In this document: positions 1 through 5,755 of the stretch, in pieces
Layout of the letters: each line of letters opens with the position of its first letter
Position numbering within the stretch: position 1 is the first letter of the stretch
From: Legionella genomosp. 1
GTDB taxonomy: Bacteria; Pseudomonadota; Gammaproteobacteria; Legionellales; Legionellaceae
Reading direction: 5' to 3'
Length of the DNA: 6,152 nucleotides
NCBI GenBank assembly: GCA_945901145.1
Contig: CAMDJY010000105.1
Span: 1 to 6,152, forward strand
The notes under the pieces: generated by a model
Told to the model about the DNA's origin: nothing
The model's database searches: none
What the model saw: the letters and a program-made list of their open reading frames with translations, nothing else
Position numbers and translations under genes: made by a program

Positions 1-308
1 CCGCGCAGAATGAGGCCTAAGAGCATCATAATAATTGGAATATAAAAAGCAGGTAACAACACGGAATATGCCAAAGGAAAAGCGGCAAATAACCCTCCGC
101 CACCAAGGACCAGCCAAGTTTCATTGCCATCCCAAAAAGGGGCAATTGAATTCATCATTCTATCCCGACATTTATCTGAAGGAGCAAAGGGAAATAAAAT
201 GCCAATGCCTAAATCAAAGCCATCTAAAAGAACGTAGATTAATACGCCAGTGGCAATTAAAACAGCCCAAATGAGCGGTAAATCAATAGCTGATGAAAAA
301 TCAAACAT
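1..308 (-). CDS. cydB: Cytochrome bd (CIO-type) quinol oxidase subunit II, N-terminal part
   Basis: Subunit II of the membrane-bound cytochrome bd quinol oxidase, which partners subunit I in oxidising quinol and reducing O2 to water. Only the first 102 residues are present; the gene runs off the left edge. Translating the minus strand from the ATG at 308-306 gives MFDFSSAIDLPLIWAVLIAT at the start, then the family signature DGFDLGIG (residues 29-36), SIAPFWDGNETW (54-65) and the glycine-rich LVLGGGGLFAAFPLAYS (66-82). The first helix covers about 11-28 and a second about 66-101. The start is fixed by a strong AAGGAG site 6 nt upstream. The ATG lies inside the last codons of cydA (8-nt overlap ATGTTTGA), so the two subunits are translationally coupled, as expected for a 1:1 complex. 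The sequence resembles the CIO branch (cioB), in line with the short Q-loop of its partner. Identity is secure; the rest of the gene cannot be judged. Confidence 0.95.
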   Translation of the reverse strand, partial: MFDFSSAIDLPLIWAVLIATGVLIYVLLDGFDLGIGILFPFAPSDKCRDRMMNSIAPFWDGNETWLVLGGGGLFAAFPLAYSVLLPAFYIPIIMMLLGLILR

Positions 309-1701
309 GATTTTCTCCTTCAGGGGCGAAGCCCTCAATCACTGAGGCTTCAGTGCCATGTTTGTAATATTGTTCTGAGTCTTGAATAATTGGCATGCCT
401 TTGTGAATTAATTTAAGGATGTAATAGCTGCCCGCGCCAAATACAAACGTATACATGACGACAAAAGCCAATAAAGACCATGCAACTTGCTGGCCAAGAA
501 TTGCTGGAGAAACAGATTCTGAGGTGCGAATAACCCCGTAGACTGTATAGGGCTGACGTCCTATTTCAGTCACAAACCACCCAGCTAAAATCGCAATAAA
601 TCCAGAAGGCATCGCGAGCATCCATAAGCCTTGTATGATTTTGCTATGAAATAAACGCTTACGTAAGTATTGAATGACGCTTACGTAGCTTAGAAAAATC
701 ATAAAAAATCCAAGACCAACCATGATACGAAACGCCCAAAATACGGGGGCAACGGGTGGAATATTTTCTTTTTTAAATGATTTTAGCCCTTTGATTTCAC
801 CGTGATAATCATGCGTGAGAATGAGGCTGGTTAAGTATGGTATTTTGAGTTCGTAGTGGTTTGTTTGGTTGACTTGATCGGGTATCGCAAATATACGTAA
901 TCCTGCACCTTGTTCATTATTCCAAATGCCCTCCATGGCTGCTACTTTTGCAGGTTGATATTTTAAAGTATTTAATCCATGCATATCCCCGAAAAATAGT
1001 TGAATAGGTGATGCTAAGGCGGTCATGAGTATTGCCATCCCGAGCATGATTTTAGCTTGTGGTACATGACGTTGGTTCCATAAGTAATACGCACCGATGC
1101 CGCCGACAACACATGCAGTTGTAAGATAAGCTGCGGTAATCATGTGCATGAGTCGATACGGAAAAGAGGGGTTAAAGATGATTTCTAGCCAGTTTAAGGG
1201 AAATAATCGTCCATCTTCGGCTATTTGAAATCCTTGTGGGGTTTGCATCCAAGAGTTTGCAGCGAGGATCCAAAAAGCAGAAATTAATGTGCCTACAGCG
1301 ACGATACAAGTGGATGCAAAATGCATTTTGGGGCTCACACGATCCCAGCCAAACAGCATAATTCCTAAAAATGAAGCTTCAAGGAAAAATGCAGTGAGTA
1401 CTTCATATCCTAAGAGGGGACCAATGACGTTAGATACTTTGTCTGAAAAAACAGACCAGTTGGTACCAAATTGGTAAGACATGACCACACCTGAGACTAC
1501 GCCCATGCCAAATACTACTGCAAAGATTTTGATTAAAAACCGATAAGTATCTTTATAATGGTTATCATGTGTTTTTAGCCATCGCCATTCTAAAACAGCA
1601 AGAAAGCTCGCTAATCCAATTGTAAAAGCCGGAAATACAATGTGAAAACTAACGGTGAAAGCGAATTGGATGCGTGCTAGCACAATGGGATCTAATATCA
1701 T
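301..1701 (-). CDS. cydA: Cytochrome bd (CIO-type) ubiquinol oxidase subunit I
   Basis: Catalytic subunit of a cytochrome bd terminal oxidase in the inner membrane, carrying the haems and the quinol site. At 466 aa it is shorter than E. coli CydA (522 aa). The ligands line up with E. coli numbering: H20 (E. coli H19, high-spin haem), E100 and E108 (E99, E107), H186 (H186) and M327 (M393), the haem b558 pair, R325 (R391), W375 (W441), E379 (E445) and R382 (R448). K252 and E257 of the quinol loop are kept in the KVAAMEG motif. The offset rises to 66 residues after position 257, so the C-terminal half of the Q-loop is missing. This, with EIGRQPYTVYGVIRT (379-393), marks the cyanide-insensitive (cioA) class. 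The ATG at 1701-1699 has GAGGAT about 9 nt upstream and a good promoter at 1746-1774. The final codons overlap cydB by 8 nt. Such oxidases are often induced at low oxygen or under respiratory stress; here only a small palindrome in the promoter hints at control. Confidence 0.96.
   Translation of the reverse strand: MILDPIVLARIQFAFTVSFHIVFPAFTIGLASFLAVLEWRWLKTHDNHYKDTYRFLIKIFAVVFGMGVVSGVVMSYQFGTNWSVFSDKVSNVIGPLLGYEVLTAFFLEASFLGIMLFGWDRVSPKMHFASTCIVAVGTLISAFWILAANSWMQTPQGFQIAEDGRLFPLNWLEIIFNPSFPYRLMHMITAAYLTTACVVGGIGAYYLWNQRHVPQAKIMLGMAILMTALASPIQLFFGDMHGLNTLKYQPAKVAAMEGIWNNEQGAGLRIFAIPDQVNQTNHYELKIPYLTSLILTHDYHGEIKGLKSFKKENIPPVAPVFWAFRIMVGLGFFMIFLSYVSVIQYLRKRLFHSKIIQGLWMLAMPSGFIAILAGWFVTEIGRQPYTVYGVIRTSESVSPAILGQQVAWSLLAFVVMYTFVFGAGSYYILKLIHKGMPIIQDSEQYYKHGTEASVIEGFAPEGENHV
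315..320 (-). promoter_or_regulatory. Shine-Dalgarno site of cydB inside cydA
   Basis: AAGGAG on the minus strand, 6 nt before the cydB ATG (308-306). It falls within the PEGEN codons at the C-terminus of cydA. It decides the cydB start and indicates re-initiation by ribosomes finishing cydA. Confidence 0.8.
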
Positions 1702-1745
1702 AGCTTAATTATCCTCATATTTTTAATGGGTATAATTTTTGACTA

Positions 1746-1774
1746 AATATAGATCATTTGATGTTTCATGTAAA
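1746..1774 (-). promoter_or_regulatory. Probable sigma70 promoter of cydAB
   Basis: On the minus strand, TTTACA (1774-1769, 5/6 to the -35 consensus) is followed after exactly 17 nt by TATATT (1751-1746, 5/6 to the -10 consensus). Transcription would start near 1739, giving a leader of about 38 nt before the cydA ATG with its GAGGAT site. The -35 box lies only 15 nt from the end of the left direct repeat, so the neighbouring rearrangement stops just short of this promoter. The hexamer match and spacing are seen directly; activity is inferred. Confidence 0.6.
1753..1762. promoter_or_regulatory. Palindrome in the cydAB promoter spacer (possible operator)
   Basis: ATCATTTGAT is an inverted repeat (ATCA-TT-TGAT) lying entirely between the -35 and -10 boxes of the cydAB promoter, where a bound regulator would block polymerase. 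It is short and could be chance in AT-rich DNA. It is not a standard FNR box, because the half-sites are in the opposite arrangement and the spacing is 2 rather than 4. Confidence 0.25.
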
Positions 1775-1789
1775 TAAATAAAATTGACT

Positions 1790-1824
1790 AACTAGCAATT
1801 ATCTTTGGAGGACTTTGCAAGCCA
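1790..1824 (+). repeat. Left 35-bp direct repeat
   Basis: Begins AACTAGCAATT and ends AGGACTTTGCAAGCCA. It matches 2802-2836 at 32 of 35 positions with no gap, the three differences being clustered in the middle. On the minus strand it reads GLQSPPKIIAS followed by TAG, nearly the C-terminus of the cysteine-rich protein whose gene ends at 2797. This copy is not attached to any intact gene: the sequence beyond position 1824 does not continue the homology. It is therefore either a stranded gene end or one half of an attachment-site pair. Confidence 0.9.
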
Positions 1825-1833
1825 TCAGCGTGT

Positions 1834-1863
1834 GCGACAAATTCAACAGGATTATGCTATACT
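1834..1863 (+). promoter_or_regulatory. Probable promoter of the Rpn nuclease gene
   Basis: GCGACA (1834-1839, 4/6 to the -35 consensus), an 18-nt spacer and TATACT (1858-1863, 5/6 to the -10 consensus) place transcription start near 1870, about 29 nt before the ATG at 1899. It lies inside the repeat-bounded unit, so the gene would carry its own promoter. Plausible by sequence only. Confidence 0.45.
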
Positions 1864-1898
1864 TCGTGCAAATCAGTGTCACAAAGAGAAGCCAACCT

Positions 1899-2807
1899 AT
1901 GTCACGCTATTTAGATCCTAAAGCCGATGTGTGTTTTAAAAAAATATTTGGAGAACATCCGCATATATTAATTAGTTTTTTGAATGCGGTGTTGCCTCTC
2001 GCGCCGGACCAAGCCATTGTAGAATTAACTTATTTGCCTAGTGAGCAAGTGCCCGCCATTCCTGAATTTAAACGCACCATTGCCGATGCCAAATGTAAAG
2101 ATGCACAAGGACGCGTCTTCATCGTCGAAATGCAAATGAATTGGACAGACAGCTTTAAACAACGCTTATTGTTCGGTACAAGTCAGGCTTTTGTAAAACA
2201 AATTGATGCCGGAACCGATTACAAATTTCTCCAACCTGTCTATGGCTTAGGATTAATCGCTGAAATTTACGATAAAACCACCTCAGAGTGGTACCATCAT
2301 TATCAATTGGTTAAAAAAGGCAGCAAAGACGCCGATGTCATTGAACATTTACAGTTGCTATTTATTGAACTCCCCAAATTCCCAGTGCATTCTCAGCATG
2401 AGAAAAAACTCAGGCTGCTTTGGTTGCGATTTTTGCGTGAAATCGATGAGAAAACCCGAACCGTTTCAGAAGAACTGCTCGAAATCCCCGAAATAGCTCA
2501 AGCAGTTGCCTTGTCAGAACAATCTGCCTATACTCCAGGCGAACTTGAAGTCTACGACAGCTATTGGGATCAAGTCAGACGTGAAAAAACTATCGTCATT
2601 GATAGTTACACTAAAGGTCGGATTGAAGGTAGAGCTGAAGGCGAGGCCATTGGTGAGGCCAAATTAAACACAGAACGTTATGAGATTGCTAAAAATCTCT
2701 TGAAGCAAGGTATTGATATAAAAATCATCATAAACAGTACTGGACTAACGCGTGAGGCAATACAGACAATAGAGAATGAACTGAAATCAGCAGGATTTAC
2801 CAACTAG
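1899..2807 (+). CDS. Rpn family recombination-promoting nuclease / putative transposase (PD-(D/E)XK)
   Basis: A 302-aa protein of the Rpn (PDDEXK_2, 'putative transposase') family. Family members are DNA endonucleases that raise RecA-independent recombination in E. coli, and some act in phage defence. The start MSRYLDPKADVCFKKIFGEH is the typical N-terminus. The nuclease core shows D63 (in TIADAK) and E77-x-Q79 (in VFIVEMQMN), the family version of the PD-(D/E)XK site, followed by the conserved WTDSFKQRLLFGTSQAF stretch (82-98). Near the C-terminus is the family's Gly/Glu repeat RIEGRAEGEAIGEAK (241-255), then a helical tail (about 261-298). The ATG at 1899 was chosen because homology begins there and AGAGAAG lies 7 nt upstream; in-frame starts further up (TTG 1815, ATG 1854) overlap the repeat or the -10 box. 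The gene appears complete. It is the only plus-strand gene, flanked by 35-bp repeats, and ends tail-to-tail with an 11-bp overlap with the cysteine-rich gene. Activity and role here are inferred. Confidence 0.9.
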   Translation: MSRYLDPKADVCFKKIFGEHPHILISFLNAVLPLAPDQAIVELTYLPSEQVPAIPEFKRTIADAKCKDAQGRVFIVEMQMNWTDSFKQRLLFGTSQAFVKQIDAGTDYKFLQPVYGLGLIAEIYDKTTSEWYHHYQLVKKGSKDADVIEHLQLLFIELPKFPVHSQHEKKLRLLWLRFLREIDEKTRTVSEELLEIPEIAQAVALSEQSAYTPGELEVYDSYWDQVRREKTIVIDSYTKGRIEGRAEGEAIGEAKLNTERYEIAKNLLKQGIDIKIIINSTGLTREAIQTIENELKSAGFTN

Positions 2808-3153
2808 CAATTTTTTCTGGAGGACTTTGCAAGCCACATATTTCAGAGATTGCACCACTGTTGCAAATCACGGTACCGAAACCATCTACTTTGAGCACGC
2901 CGCCTTCCCATAAACAGCAACCGGCAAGTTTTTCAAGACCCATGACGGCGTGACGTGTACAGTAACAGGCAGAGTAGTCGCCGTTTCGACAGACATATCG
3001 TCCTGCTGAAGAATCGCAATAAGAGATGCCACCGGCTCCACCGCTGCAACAGCTATCATTCGCGCATAATGGTTTAGCCATAGAAGATTCAATGCTCAAG
3101 AGAAAACATGCCATTGTCAATAATGAAATTATTTTATGCATCATGCTATCCAT
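2797..3153 (-). CDS. Small secreted cysteine-rich protein of unknown function
   Basis: I do not recognise the family. From the ATG at 3153 the product has 118 aa. Residues 1-26 look like a signal peptide: a lysine at 7, hydrophobic IISLLTMACFLLSI (8-21) and a likely signal peptidase I site after SMA (26). The mature part of about 92 residues has 11 cysteines (30, 35, 36, 46, 55, 63, 65, 79, 80, 97, 106), including two CC pairs and a CYC, with motifs YCDSSAGRYVCRNGDYSACY (45-64), GCCLWEGGV (78-86) and ICNSGAISEICGLQ (96-109). That density suggests a disulfide-stabilised periplasmic or secreted protein, or metal binding. The start is uncertain: GTG 3156 and ATGs at 3153, 3144 and 3141 are in frame and none has a strong ribosome site; 3141 gives the neatest signal peptide. 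A TATACT box (3193-3188) upstream lacks a good -35. It starts 43 nt after rmuC ends. Its last 12 codons lie in the right direct repeat. Confidence 0.75.
   Translation of the reverse strand: MDSMMHKIISLLTMACFLLSIESSMAKPLCANDSCCSGGAGGISYCDSSAGRYVCRNGDYSACYCTRHAVMGLEKLAGCCLWEGGVLKVDGFGTVICNSGAISEICGLQSPPEKIASW
2802..2836 (+). repeat. Right 35-bp direct repeat
   Basis: Second copy, same orientation, 1012 bp from the first. It does double duty. On the plus strand its first six bases supply the last codon (AAC) and stop (TAG) of the Rpn nuclease gene. On the minus strand it encodes the final GLQSPPEKIAS of the cysteine-rich secreted protein, whose W and stop follow just outside. The differences from the left copy change two adjacent codons (EK versus KI). 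Confidence 0.9.
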
Positions 3154-3196
3154 CACTAGATTTAATTTTTATATGTTATATTTTCAGAGTATAGCT

Positions 3197-4417
3197 TTAA
3201 TTCGTAGAAATTTCTTGAGTATTTGTTTTTGCTGATTGACTTAAATAATCTATTTCCTGTGCGCCTAATTCTACGGCTTCAATTTTTTGAAAGCGTTGGG
3301 TGATTTTTTTTGCAGATGTATTCACCTCGCTAACATCTTGCTGGGCTTGATCGATATGCTTTGAGAGATTATCCATGCGTTTTTCAAAACGTTGAAAGTC
3401 TCCTGATAGTGCTTGTAAATGCTGTTGGATAATATGGACTTGTCTTTTGGTCGCATCATCTTTTAACACTGCGCGCGCTGTGGTGAGTACGGCCATCAAC
3501 GTGCTGGGAGACACCAACCAAACTTTCATGCGTTGTGAGAGTGAGATAATTTCAGGATAGTTCGCATGAACCTCGGCAAAAATTGCCTCTGCAGGAATAA
3601 ACATGACTGCACCATCTGTGGTTTCGTTGGGAATAATATATTTTTCGGCAATATCTTTAAGGTGTTTTTGTAAATCTTGGCGAAATTGTTGTTGTAGCGT
3701 TTTACGCTCTGGGGCATGGGGTTCAAGATTCATTAATTTTTGATAGGTTTCTAAAGGAAATTTAGCATCAATGACGATATTGCCTGTGGGTTCAGGTAAA
3801 AATAGAACGCAATCGGCACGTTTTTGGTTGCTGAGCGTATGTTGCATTTTAAAATGGGAGCTTGGGATCATATTACTAATTAGTGTTTCTAATTGCACCT
3901 CACCAAACGCACCGCGTGCACGTTTGTCGACTAAAATATCTTGTAGACTAACGACATGTGAGGAAAGTTCTGTAATTTTTTTCTGAGCTTCGTCAATGAT
4001 GGTTAATCTGCGCACTACATCTGTAAACGTCGATGATGTTTTTTCAAACCCTTCAGTGAGTCGATAATTTACTTGTTGGGTCAGACCTTGCAGATGTCCA
4101 CGAATTTCTTCAGTCAGCGTTTGTAAATGAGTCGTGAGTCCATGGGCATGTTGTTGAAAACTATGATTCATTTGTTCACGAATATCACGCATTTGTTGTT
4201 GAATGGTTGTCGTAATTTTCTCAAAAATTTGAGATTTTATCTGGTTTAATTGGTTATTATTTTGCTCATTGAGGGTGTCGGTGAGCTTATCTAGCAGTTG
4301 ACGATGTAATCGTGATTGATGGATAAATAATAAGCTGAGCATGATTGTACTAATGACACTGCAAACGCTGATGATCAGTGCTAATTTAGGTAAAGCATAT
4401 AAAATTGATAGATTCAT
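3197..4417 (-). CDS. rmuC: DNA recombination protein RmuC
   Basis: A 406-aa RmuC-family protein; in E. coli loss of rmuC raises inversion at short inverted repeats, and the conserved domain is nuclease-like. The layout is classical: one N-terminal membrane anchor (about 11-32), a long Gln-rich coiled coil (about 35-165, many QQ and LTQQ repeats), then the conserved core. Core motifs visible are RGAFGEVQLETLI (168-180), RADCVLF (200-206), NIVIDAKFPLETY (213-225, with D217-x-K219 as the likely active-site pair together with D202), the VMFIPAEAIFAEV stretch (271-283) and WLVSPSTLMAVLTTARAV (300-317). A further helical region (about 325-380) closes it. It is shorter than E. coli RmuC (475 aa), mainly in the tails. 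The ATG at 4417 follows the deaminase stop by 12 nt, with AAGG in the gap as ribosome site, so the two are co-transcribed. Association with a deaminase gene gives no functional clue. A gene implicated in suppressing recombination lying close to a repeat-flanked recombination nuclease is probably coincidence. Confidence 0.96.
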   Translation of the reverse strand: MNLSILYALPKLALIISVCSVISTIMLSLLFIHQSRLHRQLLDKLTDTLNEQNNNQLNQIKSQIFEKITTTIQQQMRDIREQMNHSFQQHAHGLTTHLQTLTEEIRGHLQGLTQQVNYRLTEGFEKTSSTFTDVVRRLTIIDEAQKKITELSSHVVSLQDILVDKRARGAFGEVQLETLISNMIPSSHFKMQHTLSNQKRADCVLFLPEPTGNIVIDAKFPLETYQKLMNLEPHAPERKTLQQQFRQDLQKHLKDIAEKYIIPNETTDGAVMFIPAEAIFAEVHANYPEIISLSQRMKVWLVSPSTLMAVLTTARAVLKDDATKRQVHIIQQHLQALSGDFQRFEKRMDNLSKHIDQAQQDVSEVNTSAKKITQRFQKIEAVELGAQEIDYLSQSAKTNTQEISTN

Positions 4418-4429
4418 AAGGATGCCTTG

Positions 4430-5755
4430 TTATAGCGATAAACCTTTTGTGATCTTATCACCCCAAAAATGCGCTTTGGATTTTAAGTCGGTTTCATCGA
4501 GGGTTAATAGAACCCGGTCTTTCATGAGTTGTTGGCCCGCCACCCAGACATCAGTTACTTGCTGTCGGCTGCTTGCATAGACTACTTGCGCTGGGATGTT
4601 AAAAATTGGAAGTGTTTCGATTTCATCAAGATCCATGGCAATAAAATCTGCAGCTTTGCCAATCTTAAGTGATCCGGTTTGGGTTGCATTGCCAAGGGTT
4701 TTGGCGCCATTCATTGTAGCCATTGCGATCGTATCCATGGCGTTTAAGCTCAATGGGTTCATGGTTGAGATTTTTGAGAGAAAATTGGCAGAGCGCATCT
4801 CGTTAATCATGTTTAAATCATTATTACTGCAGACACTATCAGTGCCCAAAGCGATAGTGAGCCCTAAAGTTTGTAATTTTTTAACTGGACAAATGCCACT
4901 TGCAAGTTTTAAATTAGCGCTTGGACAGTGGACGATGCTAGGTTGGGTTGCTGCGTAGATGTTTAAATCCTCTTCGTTTAAACATGTCGAATGAATCGCG
5001 ATGACACGTGAAGACAAAAAACCAAGATCGTATAGGCGTTGAATCGGACGTTTTTTATAGTTTTGTAGAGAATGGTTAATTTCATCCTCAGTTTCATGAA
5101 GATGTAAATTGATTTTTAAATCTAATTGTTCAGCCATTTCTTGGGTGCGAATAAATGTTTGATCAGAAATTGCATAAGGTGAATGGGGTGCCCAGGTCGG
5201 GGTGATGAGGGGGTGATGTTTGTATTCTTCATAAAACTCTAAGCCTTTTAGAAAGCAATCATCGATGGTATTGGCCCAATTATTTTCAAATTCATGAATA
5301 TGCATACCAATACTGCCTCGCATCCCTGAAATATCACAGGCCTCGGCAATGGCTTTGGGGTAAAAATACATATCGTTAAAACAGGTGGTGCCACTGCGAA
5401 TCATTTCTCCCATCGCAAATAATGTCGCATCACAGACGAATTCATGACTGAGCCATTGTTTTTCAGCTGGCCACATAAATTTTTGTAACCAATCCATTAA
5501 TGCATGATCACTTCCCAGTCCACGAAAAAAATTCATGCCTAAATGGGTATGGGCATTAATAAATCCTGGCATAATCACATGGTGTGGATAGTCAATACAT
5601 TGAGTTGTTGGCTCATGTTCACCAAGTTTGTCAATTGGCAGGATATCTTTAATGACGCCTTGATGAATGATTAATGCATGATTTTCAAGAACTTTTTGCT
5701 CTGAATCAGCGCAAATAACCCACCGAGCTTTGATGATGTGTTTGATTGGTTTCAT
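4430..5755 (-). CDS. mtaD: 5-methylthioadenosine/S-adenosylhomocysteine deaminase-type amidohydrolase (TRZ/ATZ family)
   Basis: A 441-aa cytosolic metal-dependent deaminase of the amidohydrolase superfamily. Close relatives deaminate 5'-methylthioadenosine and S-adenosylhomocysteine to the inosine forms, a salvage step after methylation and polyamine synthesis. The metal site is complete: H69-x-H71 in GFINAHTH, H218 in NLHLHE (with H220, E221), H255 in IAIHSTCL, H276 in IVHCPSANLKLASG and D306 in ALGTDSVCSNNDLNM. Also present are WLQKFMWPAE (89-98), RSGTTCFNDMYFYP (120-133), APHSPYAISD (189-198) and the closing GSLKIGKAADFIAMDL (361-376), which returns to the composite beta-sandwich domain. 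Length is normal for the family. The ATG at 5755 overlaps the holA stop as ATGA, with AAGGG 8 nt upstream, so it is translationally coupled to holA and followed by rmuC 12 nt later. Substrate preference cannot be fixed from sequence: guanine, cytosine or other nucleoside deaminases share this scaffold, but the whole-length match favours the MTA/SAH group. Confidence 0.88.
   Translation of the reverse strand: MKPIKHIIKARWVICADSEQKVLENHALIIHQGVIKDILPIDKLGEHEPTTQCIDYPHHVIMPGFINAHTHLGMNFFRGLGSDHALMDWLQKFMWPAEKQWLSHEFVCDATLFAMGEMIRSGTTCFNDMYFYPKAIAEACDISGMRGSIGMHIHEFENNWANTIDDCFLKGLEFYEEYKHHPLITPTWAPHSPYAISDQTFIRTQEMAEQLDLKINLHLHETEDEINHSLQNYKKRPIQRLYDLGFLSSRVIAIHSTCLNEEDLNIYAATQPSIVHCPSANLKLASGICPVKKLQTLGLTIALGTDSVCSNNDLNMINEMRSANFLSKISTMNPLSLNAMDTIAMATMNGAKTLGNATQTGSLKIGKAADFIAMDLDEIETLPIFNIPAQVVYASSRQQVTDVWVAGQQLMKDRVLLTLDETDLKSKAHFWGDKITKGLSL

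Larger units (their letters stand above)
1790..2836 (+). mobile_element. Candidate single-gene Rpn cassette bounded by 35-bp direct repeats
   Basis: A unit of 1012 bp (one repeat plus the interior) containing one promoter and one gene, an Rpn-family nuclease, opposite in strand to every other gene here. The boundaries are sharp: homology between the copies fades at the repeat ends. The right end coincides with the 3' end of a host gene, the arrangement made by site-specific integration into a gene end that restores the coding sequence. No integrase, transposase other than the Rpn protein, or terminal inverted repeat was found, so mobility is inferred. The main alternative is that the nuclease gene replaced most of a tandem paralogue of the cysteine-rich gene, leaving its last codons as the left repeat. 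Confidence 0.45.

Noticed and set aside
35..274. Plus-strand open frame of 79 codons
   Set aside because: It is antisense to the well-conserved cydB start and has no homology or ribosome site.
1815..1898. Upstream in-frame extension of the Rpn gene from TTG 1815 (or ATG 1854)
   Set aside because: The extension lies partly in the direct repeat and over the likely -10 box, has no ribosome site, and family homology starts at MSRYLDPK (1899).
2511..2807. Internal in-frame start for a small C-terminal Rpn protein, as reported for some enterobacterial rpn genes with intragenic antitoxins
   Set aside because: The C-terminal part has no in-frame ATG or GTG. The only suitably placed candidate is TTG 2511, without a Shine-Dalgarno sequence; a late TTG at 2700 would give a very short product.
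2811..2816. T6 run just after the Rpn stop as an intrinsic terminator
   Set aside because: No stable GC-rich stem precedes it, and the stretch is coding for the C-terminus of the convergent gene.
1790..2836. Classical insertion sequence with terminal inverted repeats
   Set aside because: The ends are direct, not inverted, repeats; 35 bp is too long and too diverged for a normal target-site duplication, and the gene is not a DDE or HUH transposase.
2886..3092. Alternative minus-strand open frame of 68 codons
   Set aside because: It is an out-of-frame shadow within the cysteine-rich gene, whose own frame has a signal peptide and patterned cysteines.
4596..4958. Plus-strand open frame of 120 codons
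   Set aside because: It lies antisense to the mtaD-like gene, over its conserved GTDSVCSNNDLNM and HCPSANLKL region, and is a shadow of that coding sequence.
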